DNA from: Myxococcales bacterium
GTDB taxonomy: Bacteria > Myxococcota > Bradymonadia > UBA7976 > UBA1532
Assembly: GCA_020633515.1 (NCBI GenBank)
Contig: JACKDM010000054.1
Location: 1-33,287, forward strand
DNA: 33,287 bases
Reading direction: 5' to 3'
Shown: positions 16,578 through 26,200 of the stretch, piece after piece
Numbering within the stretch: position 1 is the stretch's first letter
Layout of the letters: each line of letters begins with the position of its first letter
Notes under the pieces: generated by a model
Told to the model about the DNA's origin: nothing
The model's database searches: none
What the model saw: the letters and a program-made list of their open reading frames with translations, nothing else
Position numbers and translations under genes: made by a program

Positions 16578-18974
16578 TCAGGCGCTGGCCTTGGGCCCGA
16601 GCGCGCGGGCGGCGGCGTCGAGGCGTTCGAGCGCGAGCTCGACGTGGCGGCGGCCGAAGATCAGCGCCGGGCGGAACCGGATCGTGCGCACGCCGGAGCC
16701 GCCGAGCTCGAGGCCGCGGCGGGCGGCTTCGCGCACGAGCAGGTCGCGGCGGGTGGCATCGGCGACGTCGATCGCGGCGAAGGTGCCGGCGCCGCGGGCC
16801 TCGGCGAAGAGGTGCGGGTGGGCCTCGCAGAGCGCGCGCAGGCCGGCGACGAGCGCCTCGCCGCTGCGGGTGGTGACCTGCAACAGCCGGTCGCGCTCGA
16901 TGACGTCGACGATGACCTCGAGCTGCGCGAGCCGCAGCGGGTCGCCGAGCCAGGTGTTGAAGATGCGGAACGGCTGCGGCGCGGCGTAGGCCGGCCGGCA
17001 GTAGTAGCCGCCGATCTGGGTCTTCTTGGAGAAGGTGACGATGTCGGGCGGCTCGTCGAGCTGCCACGCCTCGTGCGCCCAGAAGCGGCCGGTGCCGCCG
17101 CCGCCGGTCTGCACCTCGTCGACGATGAACGCGACGCCGTGCGCGGCGCAGAGCTTGCGCAGCGCGCGGAAGTACGCCGGGCTCGCGTGGCGGTCGCCGC
17201 CCTCGCCCTGGATCGGCTCGACGATGAGCGCGGCGACCTCGTCGGGGTGCGCGCGCACGATCGCCTCGACCGCTTCGAGCGAGCGGGCCTCGGCGGCGGC
17301 GTTGTGCTCGGCGTGCTCGGCGAGCGGGAAGCGGTTGGCCGGGAACGGCACGACCGGCCAGGGGAACGCCGGGATGTCGAGCTTGTGGATGGGCTTGGAG
17401 CGGGTGAGCGAGAGCGCGCCGTGGGTGCGGCCGTGGAAGCCGCCTTCGAAGGAGATCACCTTGTAGCGGTCGTTGCCGGGCTGGGCATTGAGCATCACCG
17501 CCTCGAGATCGGCCGCGCTCGGCTCGGCGCCGCCGCGGCGGCGGGTCGCGAGCGCGACGAAGGCGGCCTTGACCGCGTTCTCGACGGCCTCGGAGCCCGA
17601 GGTCACGGTGACGACGTGGCTCATGCCCTGGGGTGCGATCCGCATGAGCGTGCCCTCGACGAGCTCGACCCACTCGGGGGTCGGCGCGACGCCGAGCGCG
17701 GGGCGGTAGCCGGCGCAGTGATCGAAGCGCCCCGAGCGCCACGCAAAGAGCAGATCGGGGTGGTTGTAGCCGATCGGGAGCGCGGCGATGTGGCCGTAGA
17801 GGTCGAGCAGCACGTTGCCGTCGACGTCGACGATGTAGTTGCCGAGGCTCCGGCGCGGGTCCTGGTAGAAGTGGATCGGGCGGGCGTCCTGGTGGCGGTG
17901 ATGGCGCGCGCGCAGCGCCTCCGAGGCGGGGCCGGGGATCGCGGTGCGCACCTCGGGGGCCGTCGGCTCGCCGGGGATCACCGGGTCGGGCGCGCTCGAT
18001 CCGAGGGTCTCGCCGAGCGCGAGCAGCGCGGCGAGGTCGGCGTCGGGATCGGGCAGATCCACTTGGAAGCGCTGGGGATAGGCGCGCAGCATCCGGCTCC
18101 GCAGCAGCTCGGCGAGCGCGCCGGCCTCGCGCGCGTCGCGCGGGATCCACAGCAGCGGGACCTCGGCGCCGGGAAAGCTCCCGAGGCGGGTCATGGTGTC
18201 GTGGTGGATCGCGGCGAGGTCGGCGGGGCGGCAGGCGGGCTCGTGGATCTTGTCGAGGTGGCGCTGGATGACCCCGAGGAGTCGGGTCGGGAGCGCGCGG
18301 CGGTGCTCGTGGCCGAGGTAGCGGATGACGGCGGGCATGGGCACCGGCGAGGCGCCGAGGCCGAGCGCGTCGAGGTCGCGGAAGTCGGGCTGGGTGTAGG
18401 GGAAGGTCTCGGGCGGCACGACCTGGAAGCCGCCGCGGCCATACGAGAGCAGCCGGATCAGCGTGCCCGGCTCCTTCGGATCGATCGGCTCCATCTCGGC
18501 GATGAGGATGATGTCGGCGCGCCACGGGTCGAGCCCGCGGGCGGCGCACTCACGGCGGGCGAGCGTCGCGGGCGCGGTGCGGATGAGCGTCGCGACGCCG
18601 CTGCGGCGGAAGCGCGGCGGCACGTAGCTGTGCGAGAGCAGCACCACGACCGCGTTGGCCTCGCGCTCGACGGCGACGAAGCAGTCGCGCACGCCGGCGA
18701 GCGCGCCGTCGGGGTCGCGCCAGATCAGGCAGTGGTAGCGCACGGTGATCGGGCCGCCCTCGTCGGGGCCGCGCATGCACTCCTCGAGCACGCCGCGGCG
18801 CTCGATCTCGTTGCGGGGCAGGAAGAATCCGGCCATCGCGTCCCACGCCTCGGCGAAGTCGGGGCCGTCGGGATCGGTGACCTCGTCGCAGCGGAAGCGC
18901 GCCGAGGCGCGCTCGAACTTGGCGGCGCCCTCGCCGGGGAAGAGGTCGCTCGGATCGATGGTGAAGCTGCTCAT
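16578..18974 (-). CDS. Fusion: GNAT-like domain plus eukaryotic-type GABA aminotransferase
   Basis: The product has 798 residues. Residues 1 to about 330 form a GNAT-like acyltransferase region. YVPPRFRRSGVATL (about 115-128) resembles the acetyl-CoA pyrophosphate-binding loop, and LLSYGRGGFQVVPP resembles the later GNAT strand. Residues from about 345 form a class III PLP aminotransferase of the mitochondrial/fungal GABA-T type: VTSGSEAVENAVKAAF, then FEGGFHGRTHGALSLTRSKP, then EPIQGEGGDRHASP, then FIVDEVQTGGGGTG. The PLP lysine is probably the second Lys of FSKK (residue 651). The Cys pair that binds iron-sulfur in pig GABA-T is absent. ATG 18974 overlaps the upstream stop by four bases (ATGA). 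The frame is unbroken across the junction. It probably transaminates GABA or a related omega-amine; the role of the GNAT part is unknown. Confidence 0.87.
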   Translation of the reverse strand: MSSFTIDPSDLFPGEGAAKFERASARFRCDEVTDPDGPDFAEAWDAMAGFFLPRNEIERRGVLEECMRGPDEGGPITVRYHCLIWRDPDGALAGVRDCFVAVEREANAVVVLLSHSYVPPRFRRSGVATLIRTAPATLARRECAARGLDPWRADIILIAEMEPIDPKEPGTLIRLLSYGRGGFQVVPPETFPYTQPDFRDLDALGLGASPVPMPAVIRYLGHEHRRALPTRLLGVIQRHLDKIHEPACRPADLAAIHHDTMTRLGSFPGAEVPLLWIPRDAREAGALAELLRSRMLRAYPQRFQVDLPDPDADLAALLALGETLGSSAPDPVIPGEPTAPEVRTAIPGPASEALRARHHRHQDARPIHFYQDPRRSLGNYIVDVDGNVLLDLYGHIAALPIGYNHPDLLFAWRSGRFDHCAGYRPALGVAPTPEWVELVEGTLMRIAPQGMSHVVTVTSGSEAVENAVKAAFVALATRRRGGAEPSAADLEAVMLNAQPGNDRYKVISFEGGFHGRTHGALSLTRSKPIHKLDIPAFPWPVVPFPANRFPLAEHAEHNAAAEARSLEAVEAIVRAHPDEVAALIVEPIQGEGGDRHASPAYFRALRKLCAAHGVAFIVDEVQTGGGGTGRFWAHEAWQLDEPPDIVTFSKKTQIGGYYCRPAYAAPQPFRIFNTWLGDPLRLAQLEVIVDVIERDRLLQVTTRSGEALVAGLRALCEAHPHLFAEARGAGTFAAIDVADATRRDLLVREAARRGLELGGSGVRTIRFRPALIFGRRHVELALERLDAAARALGPKASA

Positions 18975-20371
18975 GCGACCTCCCGGAGCGCGGCGTCGAA
19001 GGCGGTGAGCGCCTCGTCGACCTCGGCGGGCCCGGTGATGAGGTGCGGGCGCAGCCGCACCGAGCGCGAGCCGGTGTACGAGGCGAAGACGCCGCGCCGG
19101 AGCGCGGCCTTGAGGAAGGCGTCGCGCGCGGCGGGCGTGGGCAGGTCGAAGGCGAGCAGGAAGCCCTTGCCGCGCGGCTCGCTGACGAGCTGCGGGTGGC
19201 GCTTCGCGAGGTCTTCGAGCCCGGCGAGGAAGCGGGCGCCGGTCTCGCGCACGTTGGCGAGGAGCGCGTCGCCTTCGATGGTCTGGAGCGTCGCGAGCGC
19301 GAGCATGGCGCGGGCGCGGTCGCCGTTGCGGGTCTGGTACATGCGCCCGAACTGGGTCACCGCGTACTCCGGCCCGCAGAAGCAGCCGCCGAGCTGCATC
19401 TTCTTGCCGAAGGTGACGAGATCGGCCGGGTGCGGCAGCGCGAACTGCTCGTGGCACCACATCGTGCCCGAGACGCCGGTGCCGGTCTGCACCTCGTCGA
19501 AGATCAGCGCGGCGCCGGCGGCGCGGGTGATCGCTTGCAGCTTCTGGAAGAAGTCGGCGCTCGCGTGGCGGTCGCCGCCCTCGGACTGCACCGGCTCGAC
19601 GATGACCCCGGCGACGCGGCCGGCGTGCGCGTCGAAGATGCGCTCGATCTCGGCGAGCGCCTTCGCCTCGCGCGCGGCGTTCTCGTCGGCGTGCTCGGCG
19701 AGCGGCCAGCGGCTGACGGGGAACGGCGCGGTGGGCCACGCGAAGCTCGGGATGTCGGCCTTGTGGGTGACCTTGGAGTGGGTCACCGAGAGCGAGCCGA
19801 AGCCGCGGCCGTGGAAGGCACCTTCGAAGCCGACGATCACCGCGTCGCTGCCGAGGTTGTGCAGGATGGCGTCCTGCGTCGCGGCCGGCAGCTCGAGCGG
19901 GTTTCGCGGCTCGCCGCGGGCGGCGCGGGCGCGCTCGGCGTGGGTCATCAGCGCGAGCTTGAGCGCCGACTCGACGCCCTCGCCGCCGCCGTCGACGCAG
20001 AAGACGCGCGCCATGCCGGGCGGGGCGTAGCGGTCGTGCAGCGCCGACATGAAGTCGAGCCACGTCGACGTGGTGAGGAACGGCGTCGAGGTCGGGTTGG
20101 CCGCCGCGCGGGCGAAGGCCGGGCTCGTCGCGACCTTCATCAGCGCGGGGTGGTTGTATCCGAGCGCGCCGAGAGCGAAGCTGCTGAACAGGTCGAGGTA
20201 GACGTTGCCGTCCACGTCGACGAGGGAGCAGCCCGCGCTTCGTTCGTCGTCGATGATGAGGGAGCGATAGCCCGCCTGGAGGTCGAAGGCGCCGAGAGGG
20301 ATCAGCGCCTGCGCCCGGGGGCCGGGGAGTTCGGTGCGGACCCCCCGCGGGGGGCCGGCGATGGGAGACAT
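18971..20371 (-). CDS. Class III aminotransferase, GABA/omega-amino acid type
   Basis: The 466-residue PLP enzyme lacks the N-terminal fusion of its neighbour. Typical segments are LVDVDGNVYLDLFSSFALG (about 63-81), VDGGGEGVESALKLAL, FEGAFHGRGFGSLSVTHSK, VEPVQSEGGDRHASADFF, and IFDEVQTGTG with the cofactor-binding Asp. The PLP lysine is in FGKKMQLGG. The sequence is of the eukaryotic GABA-T type, and the two aminotransferases look like diverged relatives. ATG 20371 (MSPIAG) is chosen because AAGG lies about 6 nt upstream and homology begins soon after. It is the first gene of the operon. It probably moves the amino group from GABA, lysine or a polyamine-derived amine to 2-oxoglutarate. Confidence 0.87.
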   Translation of the reverse strand: MSPIAGPPRGVRTELPGPRAQALIPLGAFDLQAGYRSLIIDDERSAGCSLVDVDGNVYLDLFSSFALGALGYNHPALMKVATSPAFARAAANPTSTPFLTTSTWLDFMSALHDRYAPPGMARVFCVDGGGEGVESALKLALMTHAERARAARGEPRNPLELPAATQDAILHNLGSDAVIVGFEGAFHGRGFGSLSVTHSKVTHKADIPSFAWPTAPFPVSRWPLAEHADENAAREAKALAEIERIFDAHAGRVAGVIVEPVQSEGGDRHASADFFQKLQAITRAAGAALIFDEVQTGTGVSGTMWCHEQFALPHPADLVTFGKKMQLGGCFCGPEYAVTQFGRMYQTRNGDRARAMLALATLQTIEGDALLANVRETGARFLAGLEDLAKRHPQLVSEPRGKGFLLAFDLPTPAARDAFLKAALRRGVFASYTGSRSVRLRPHLITGPAEVDEALTAFDAALREVA

Positions 20372-20396
20372 GGGGCACCTTGGCGGTGTGCAGGTG

Positions 20397-20419
20397 CTTC
20401 GAGCATACAACTGTCGAAG
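20397..20419. promoter_or_regulatory. Inverted repeat, candidate operator in a divergent promoter region
   Basis: CTTCGA (20397-20402) and TCGAAG (20414-20419) are perfect 6-base arms around an AT-richer 11-base core containing CATACA. It lies in the 86-bp gap between the aminotransferase operon (-) and the beta-barrel gene (+), the natural place for a shared regulator site. No regulator gene is seen nearby. Confidence 0.4.
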
Positions 20420-20457
20420 GACGGGTGCTACTGAAGCATCCGCATCGAGGAGGGACG

Positions 20458-21471
20458 ATGGACGTTCGGTCGAAGTGGCTGTGCGCGCTCGTGCTCGGCG
20501 GGGCGCCAGCGGTGGCGCAGGCCGAGACGGAGCTGTGGTTCGGGGCGGTCGCGGAGGTGACGGGCGGCTACCTCGATCCGGGCGGCGAGGACACCGCGGT
20601 GAGCGGCACGCAGCTCGAAGGCGCGTTCCTGCTGACGGCGGGCGCCCTCACGCTCGACGTGCAGCTCGACTTCTTCGTCGACACCATCGAGGGTGAGGTC
20701 ATCGAGCAGCCCCCGGCCGACTGGGCGCCGACGCGCTACGTGCGGCCCGAGTACGTGCAGGCCGAGCTCGACCTCGGCGGGCCGTTCATCCGCGGCGGCG
20801 TGGTCAACAGCGGCTTCGGGCTCGAAGACTGGGACCTGTGGAACAACCGGCTGCCGACCTATTCGAATTACTACGAGACCATGAGCCCCGGGCGCCTGCT
20901 CGGCGGCGAGTTCGGCTTCGCCTTCGGCGACGCCAACGAGATCGCGGTGCACCTCGGCTACGACCTCGACTGGGAGGCGACGCGGACCGGCTTCGCGGTG
21001 GGCTACGAGGCCGAGAGCTGGTCGACGTGGTCGGGGGTGGCGACCTATCCGTCGATCGAGCTGTATCACTTGATCCTGGGCGGCGAGGTCATGGCGCACG
21101 AGCTGTTGACGATCGCCTACGACGGCAGCGTGGGCGCGCTCGACGGATCGGTGTTCGCGGTGGGCGATCTGACCTTCGTGGGGTGGCCGGATGCGATGAT
21201 CGCGCCGGCGCTGCGGGTCGAGGGCACGGTCGACGGCGACGGCGTGACCGGCGCGCCCGACGCGAGCGTGGGGCTCGGGGCGACCGCGTGGCCGCTGGAG
21301 TGGCTGCGGGTGGCCGTCGAGGTCAACGCCGACTTCGCGGGCGACGAGGTGGTGCCGGGGGTCTTCGGCGCGCTGAGCCTGCACACGCCGGGGCCGCCGG
21401 AGGACGAGGACGAGGGCGTCGACGAGGGGCCGGAGGAGATCGGGCCCGACCGCGAGGCGGGCGCGGAGTGA
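20458..21471 (+). CDS. Predicted outer-membrane beta-barrel protein with acidic C-terminal tail
   Basis: The 337-residue protein starts at ATG 20458 with GGAGGG just upstream. The signal peptide ends near AVAQA (about residue 23). The mature part alternates polar and hydrophobic residues with many Gly, Trp and Tyr, consistent with a 12-16-strand barrel resembling small porins. The final 25 residues are almost all acidic (EDEDEGVDEGPEE). It is transcribed divergently from the aminotransferase operon inside the polyamine locus, so it could be the outer-membrane entry pore for cationic polyamines; the acidic tail would suit that. This role is inferred from position and charge only. Confidence 0.7.
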   Translation: MDVRSKWLCALVLGGAPAVAQAETELWFGAVAEVTGGYLDPGGEDTAVSGTQLEGAFLLTAGALTLDVQLDFFVDTIEGEVIEQPPADWAPTRYVRPEYVQAELDLGGPFIRGGVVNSGFGLEDWDLWNNRLPTYSNYYETMSPGRLLGGEFGFAFGDANEIAVHLGYDLDWEATRTGFAVGYEAESWSTWSGVATYPSIELYHLILGGEVMAHELLTIAYDGSVGALDGSVFAVGDLTFVGWPDAMIAPALRVEGTVDGDGVTGAPDASVGLGATAWPLEWLRVAVEVNADFAGDEVVPGVFGALSLHTPGPPEDEDEGVDEGPEEIGPDREAGAE

Positions 21472-21497
21472 TCAGCGCGGCCCGGTGATGGGATCAC

Positions 21498-21556
21498 GCA
21501 TGGCATCGGGCTTCACATCGAGCATGGCATCGGCCATCACATCATCGATGGCATGA
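21498..21556. repeat. Three ATGGCAT copies at exact 24-bp spacing
   Basis: ATGGCAT starts at 21500, 21524 and 21548. The first two lie in near-identical 24-bp units beginning GCATGGCATCGG. The array fills the gap between the convergent beta-barrel and glutamine amidotransferase genes. It may affect transcript ends or bind protein; nothing decides between them. Confidence 0.7.
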
Positions 21557-21562
21557 CGCCCG

Positions 21563-22321
21563 TCAAGCCGACGCGCGATGGTCCCGCGCGTGGAGCCGGG
21601 CGTCGAGCGCGAGGTCGACGACGCGGCCGATGATCGCGGTCGACTCGTCGGCCCCGGGCAGGAAGCGGTTCGCCTTCTCCATCGCGGCGGCGGCGGTGCC
21701 GTCGTCGAGCACGCGGCGGTAGGCGAGGAAGCGGTCGCGCGCCTCCTGCCCGCTCAGGTCGGGGTGGAACTGCACGCTGTAGAAGCCGGTCCCGCGGACG
21801 TGGAACGCCTGCGCCTCGCAGGTCGCGTTGCGCGCGAGCAGGTCGCAGCCCTCGGGCACGCCGTCGACGTGGTCGCTGTGGCCGCTGTGGACCCGGAAGC
21901 GGCTCTCGAAGTCGGCGTACTTGACCGAGCGGCGGCCGGTCTCGGTCAGCTCGACCTCGACGGTGCCGATCTCGCCGTGGCGCGGATCGGTGCGCACCGG
22001 GCGGCCGAGGTGCAGGCCGAGGAGCTGGTGGCCGAAGCAGATCCCGAGCCCGGGGAGCCCGGCGGCGAGCGCGGCTTCGAGGAGCCGGCGCAGCGGGTCG
22101 ACCCAGGGGCGGCTCTCGGGGTGGTGCACGCTGTAGTTGCCCGAGCCGCCGATGATGAGCAGCTCGACGCCGGTCAGCCACGCGGGGTCGGCGCGCTCGG
22201 CGAGGGCGTTGCGGGCCGTGACCTCGACCGGGCGGCTCCCGAGGCGGGTCCGCACGCAGGCGAGCTCGTGGGCGAGCATGGGATCATCGGCGTCGCGGAT
22301 CTGGAGGAGGAGGATGTTCAC
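21563..22321 (-). CDS. Class I glutamine amidotransferase (GMP synthase-type GATase domain)
   Basis: The 252-residue stand-alone class I glutaminase-fold protein has nucleophile Cys95 in GLGICFGHQLLG and catalytic His186 in YSVQFHPDLSG. The third member, normally Glu (HPE), is Asp188 here. The start is GTG 22321 (encoding MNILLLQIRDADDPM); the frame runs further upstream but without homology. It sits at the edge of the polyamine locus. Relatives of this fold include PuuD, which frees GABA from gamma-glutamyl-GABA, but the sequence looks closer to GMP-synthase-like amidotransferases (COG0518). A gamma-glutamyl hydrolase role in the same pathway is possible but unproven. Confidence 0.82.
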   Translation of the reverse strand: MNILLLQIRDADDPMLAHELACVRTRLGSRPVEVTARNALAERADPAWLTGVELLIIGGSGNYSVHHPESRPWVDPLRRLLEAALAAGLPGLGICFGHQLLGLHLGRPVRTDPRHGEIGTVEVELTETGRRSVKYADFESRFRVHSGHSDHVDGVPEGCDLLARNATCEAQAFHVRGTGFYSVQFHPDLSGQEARDRFLAYRRVLDDGTAAAAMEKANRFLPGADESTAIIGRVVDLALDARLHARDHRASA

Positions 22322-22461
22322 GGGTGTGTCTCTCGGGCCGGCGAAGGCCAGCCGCGGCACGATACGGGAAGTGATGGATCGATGCCATGGGCGCCGATCA
22401 AAGCCTTGCGTCCGGTCGCGGCGCGGGTGAATGTCGGGGCGCACCACCCGGAGGATCCCGA

Positions 22462-23217
22462 ATGCGCACGTCCCCTGCCCTCCTCTGCGCCGCCGCCCTC
22501 ACGCTCGCCGCGTGCGGCGGCAACCGGAGCGCCGGTGTCGCCGGCCAGGCCGATCTGCTCGCCGAAGACGACGTCGTCGCGACCCCCGCCACCACCGGCG
22601 GTCTGCCCGCCGCCCCCGGCGCGCCCGGCCCGGCGCGCGCGATCACGCCGGCCGAGGCGACCCAGACCCGCTGCCTCGGCTTCACCCCCGAGGGCGCGGC
22701 GTGGCTCGTCGTCGAGGAGCGGCTGCCGGGGGAGAAGGGCGCGACGCGCGTCGTGCGCACCGTCGCCGCGGGCGGGAGCGACCTGCCGGCGGTCGAGCTC
22801 GGGCGGCTCGCGCCCGATGAAGAGAGCGGCGACGCGATGTTCGGCGACGAGCTCGAGAGCCGCATCGCCGAGAACCTCGACCCGATCAACGCCGCGATCA
22901 CCGAGCGCGCGCTCGTCGCCTGTCAGGCGGGCGTCGACCTCGAGATGGGCGCCGGTGGCTTCCGGCGCGAGGTGCGCGAGATGATCGCGTGGCCGCAGGG
23001 CAAGCCGATCAAGGTCACCTTCCGCGAGGGCAGCGTCTACGCCGCGCCGGCCGACGGCGCCGCGAAGAAGCTCGCCGACGCGCCCGACGAAGAGGGCGCC
23101 GAGTACAAGCTCACCGATCTGTGGTTCTCGACGGCGACGCCGGGCGCGGTCGCGGTGATCAGCGACGCGTCGAGCGAGCAGGCGAAGCGGGTGGTCGTCT
23201 ACATCCCGCCGATGTGA
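22462..23217 (+). CDS. Lipoprotein of unknown function
   Basis: The 251-residue product has a signal peptide with a clear lipobox (LTLAACGG, Cys near residue 19), then a Gly/Ala/Pro linker to about residue 60, then a compact soluble domain with no motif I recognise. Two Cys remain in the mature domain (TRCLGF and LVACQAG). ATG 22462 has GGAGG just upstream, so the longer frame from 22387 is not used. It is transcribed divergently from the amidotransferase gene and lies 81 bp before the kinase gene, so the two could share a transcript. Confidence 0.75.
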   Translation: MRTSPALLCAAALTLAACGGNRSAGVAGQADLLAEDDVVATPATTGGLPAAPGAPGPARAITPAEATQTRCLGFTPEGAAWLVVEERLPGEKGATRVVRTVAAGGSDLPAVELGRLAPDEESGDAMFGDELESRIAENLDPINAAITERALVACQAGVDLEMGAGGFRREVREMIAWPQGKPIKVTFREGSVYAAPADGAAKKLADAPDEEGAEYKLTDLWFSTATPGAVAVISDASSEQAKRVVVYIPPM

Positions 23218-23298
23218 TCGCGCCGCGGCGCCGCTTCGGGCGCAGGCGGTGGTTGCAGCGTGGCAGCCGGCCGCCGACGGGGGTATAAAGATCCTTCG

Positions 23299-26200
23299 AT
23301 GCGTGGCGCCCCCGACGAGCGGTCGGGTCGCGTCCACGACGGGGGATCTCGAGTGGTCGACGGCGACGACGGCGAGCTCGGCGAAGCACCGTTCGGAGAG
23401 CGCTTCCGCGTGATCCGCTGCCTCGGCGCGCGCGGGATGGGCGTCGTCTTCGAGGTCTACGATCGCGATCGCGCCGAGCGGGTGGCGCTCAAGACGAGCA
23501 AGCGCCTCGATGCGCTCGGGCTCGCGCTGTTCAAGAACGAGTTCCGCGCGCTCGCCGACATCGACCACCCCCACCTCGTGCGGCTCTACGAGCTCTTCGC
23601 GCCGCTGCACGCCGAGAGCGACCAGTGGTTCTTCACGATGGAGCTCATCGACGGGCCGACCCTGATGAGCTGGCTGCGCGGGGGCGAGGATCCGGCGCTG
23701 GCCGAGACGGCGGAGATGAGCGTCGAGGAGGCGCTGCGGCCGGCGTCGCCCGACACGAGCGGGCCGCCGATGCCGCTGCCGGGCGCCTCGCACGATCGGC
23801 TGCGGCGGGCGATGGGTCAGCTCGCGCAGGGGATCGCGGCGCTGCACGCGCGGGGGCTTTTGCACCGCGACATCAAGCCCGACAACATCCGCGTCGACCA
23901 CGTCGACGGCCCCGACGGCGAGGAGCGGGTCGTGCTGCTCGACTTCGGGCTCGCGGTGCGGCTCGATGGCACCGCGGGCGAGGGGCTCGAAGGCGGCTGG
24001 GTGGTGGGGACGCGCGGCTACATGTCGCCGCAGCAGGCGGCGGGGCTGCCGCCGACCAAGGCCGATGACTGGTATGCCTTCGGCGCGGTGCTCTACGAGG
24101 CGCTGACCGGCGTCGCGCCGCGCCGGGGCGTCGGCGACCGGCCGGTCCCGATCACTGTCGAGGCGCCGCTCGACCTCGCCGATCTGGCGGTCGCGCTGCT
24201 CGACCCCGACCCGTCGGCGCGGCCATCGGAGGCCGAGATCCTGCACCGGCTCGACGCCGACGGGCGCGACGAGCGGCCGCGGGTGGCGCTCGTCGGCCGC
24301 CGCCCGGTGATGGCCGCGCTCGACGAGGCGCTCGACCGGGCGCGGGGCGGCTCGCTGACCTTCGCCCACCTCTGGGGCCCGTCGGGCATGGGCAAGAGCT
24401 TCGCGGTCGAGGCGTGGCTGGGCGAGCGCGCGCCGGGCACGCTGGTGCTGCGCGGGCGCAGCCACCGCCGCGAGGACGTGCCGTTCGGGCCGTTCGACTC
24501 GCTCGTCGACGACCTCGCGCGGCGGCTCACCGACTGGCCGCGGACCCACATCGACGCGGTGCTGCCGCGCCACCTCGGGGCGCTCGTCGCGGTGTTCCCG
24601 GTGCTCGACCGCCTCGCCGCGGTGCGCGACGCGCCGGCGCGGCAGCGGGTCGACGACGATCCCCGGCTGCGGCGCGACCGGGCGGCGACGGCGCTGCGCG
24701 AGATGCTCGGGCGCATCGCCGATCGGCGCCGGGTGGTGCTCTTCCTCGACGACGTGCAGCACGGCGGCCCCGACAGCGCGGCGCTGCTCGACGCGCTCTT
24801 CTCGCCGCCCGATCCGCCCGGGGTGCTGCTCGTCTCGACGGCGCGGCACACCGACGGCAGCCCGCTGATCGAGGCGCTGCGGGCCGCGTGCGAGGCCACC
24901 GGCGTCCCGTGGGCCGAGCGCTGCGTGCCGATCGGGCCGCTCTCGACCGACGAGAGCCGGCTCCTCGCCGAGCGGCTGCTCGAAGAGGGCAGCTCGGGCG
25001 AGCGCGTCGCCCGGATCGCCGACGAGGCCGGCGGGCACCCGTTCCTGATCACCGAGCTCGCGGCCCACACCCGGCTGCGGCTCGACCGCAGCAAGGGCTT
25101 CAAGCTCGGCGACGCCATCCAGGCCCGCGTCGCCGATCTGCCGCGCGAGGCGCGCATGGTGCTCGAGCTCGTCGCGCTCGCCGAGCGGCCGCTGCCGACG
25201 CGGCTGGTGATCGCGGCCTCGGGCGGCGACGCCGACCAGACCCGCGCGCTCGCGGCGCTGCGGGCGGCCTCGCTGGTGCGGGGCGGGCTCGACATCGCGG
25301 GCACGGTCGAGGCGTTCCACGACGCGGTCAAGGACGCGGTCGCCGAGAAGATCGAGCCGCAGCGGCGCGCGGCGCTGCACCGGGCGCTCGCCGAGGCGCT
25401 CGAAGAAGAAGACGGCGCCGACGAGGAGCAGCTCGCGCTGCACTGGCAGGGCGCGGGCGAGGCGGCGCGGGCGGCGCGGTGGGCGGTCGCCGGCGGGCGG
25501 CGAGCGGTCGCGGCCGGCGCCTTCGAGCGGGGCGCGGCCTTCTATCGGCAGGCGATCGCCGGCGGCATCGACGACCCCGAGATCCACCGGGCGCTCGCCG
25601 AGGCGCTGCAATACGCCGGGCGCGCCGACGAGGCGGCCGAGGCGTGGATGGTCACCGCGGCGCGGGTGTCGGCCTCCGCACGCACCGCGGCCGAGCGCAC
25701 CGCGGCCGAGCAGTGGCTGATGGGCGGCCGGGTCGAGCGGGCGCAGAGCGTGCTCGACCGGCTGATCCGCGCCGCGGGGCTGCGGCTGCCGCAGAGCCGG
25801 CTGCGAGCGGTGGGCACGATCGCGTGGGCGGTGCTCGGCTGGTGGATCCGCGGGCTGACGGGGCGGCTGACGCCGGCCGTGGAGCCCGACGCGGCGCGGA
25901 TCGAGCGCTACGACCTGCTCGCGGCGCGCCTCGCCGGCTGGTACGCGATGACGCCGATCGAGCTCTTGTGGACGGTGGCGCGCGCCGCGCGGGTGGGCTT
26001 CGCGAGCGGTGAGCGCGGGCGCGCCGCGACGGCGCTGGCGATGGGGCGGACCCTGGTGATCTGGTCGGGGCTGCCCGGCTCGCGGGCGGCCGCCGAGCGG
26101 CTCGGGCAGGCGTGCGAGGCGGCGCGGGGCGATGCGCTGGCGGTGCAGATCACCATCGAGGTGATGCGGGTCGTCACCGCGATGCGGCGCGGCGACTGGC

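Noticed and set aside
16644..20030. Open frame of 1128 codons on the plus strand
   Set aside because: Antisense to the two aminotransferases, which have full motif sets; no homology signal of its own.
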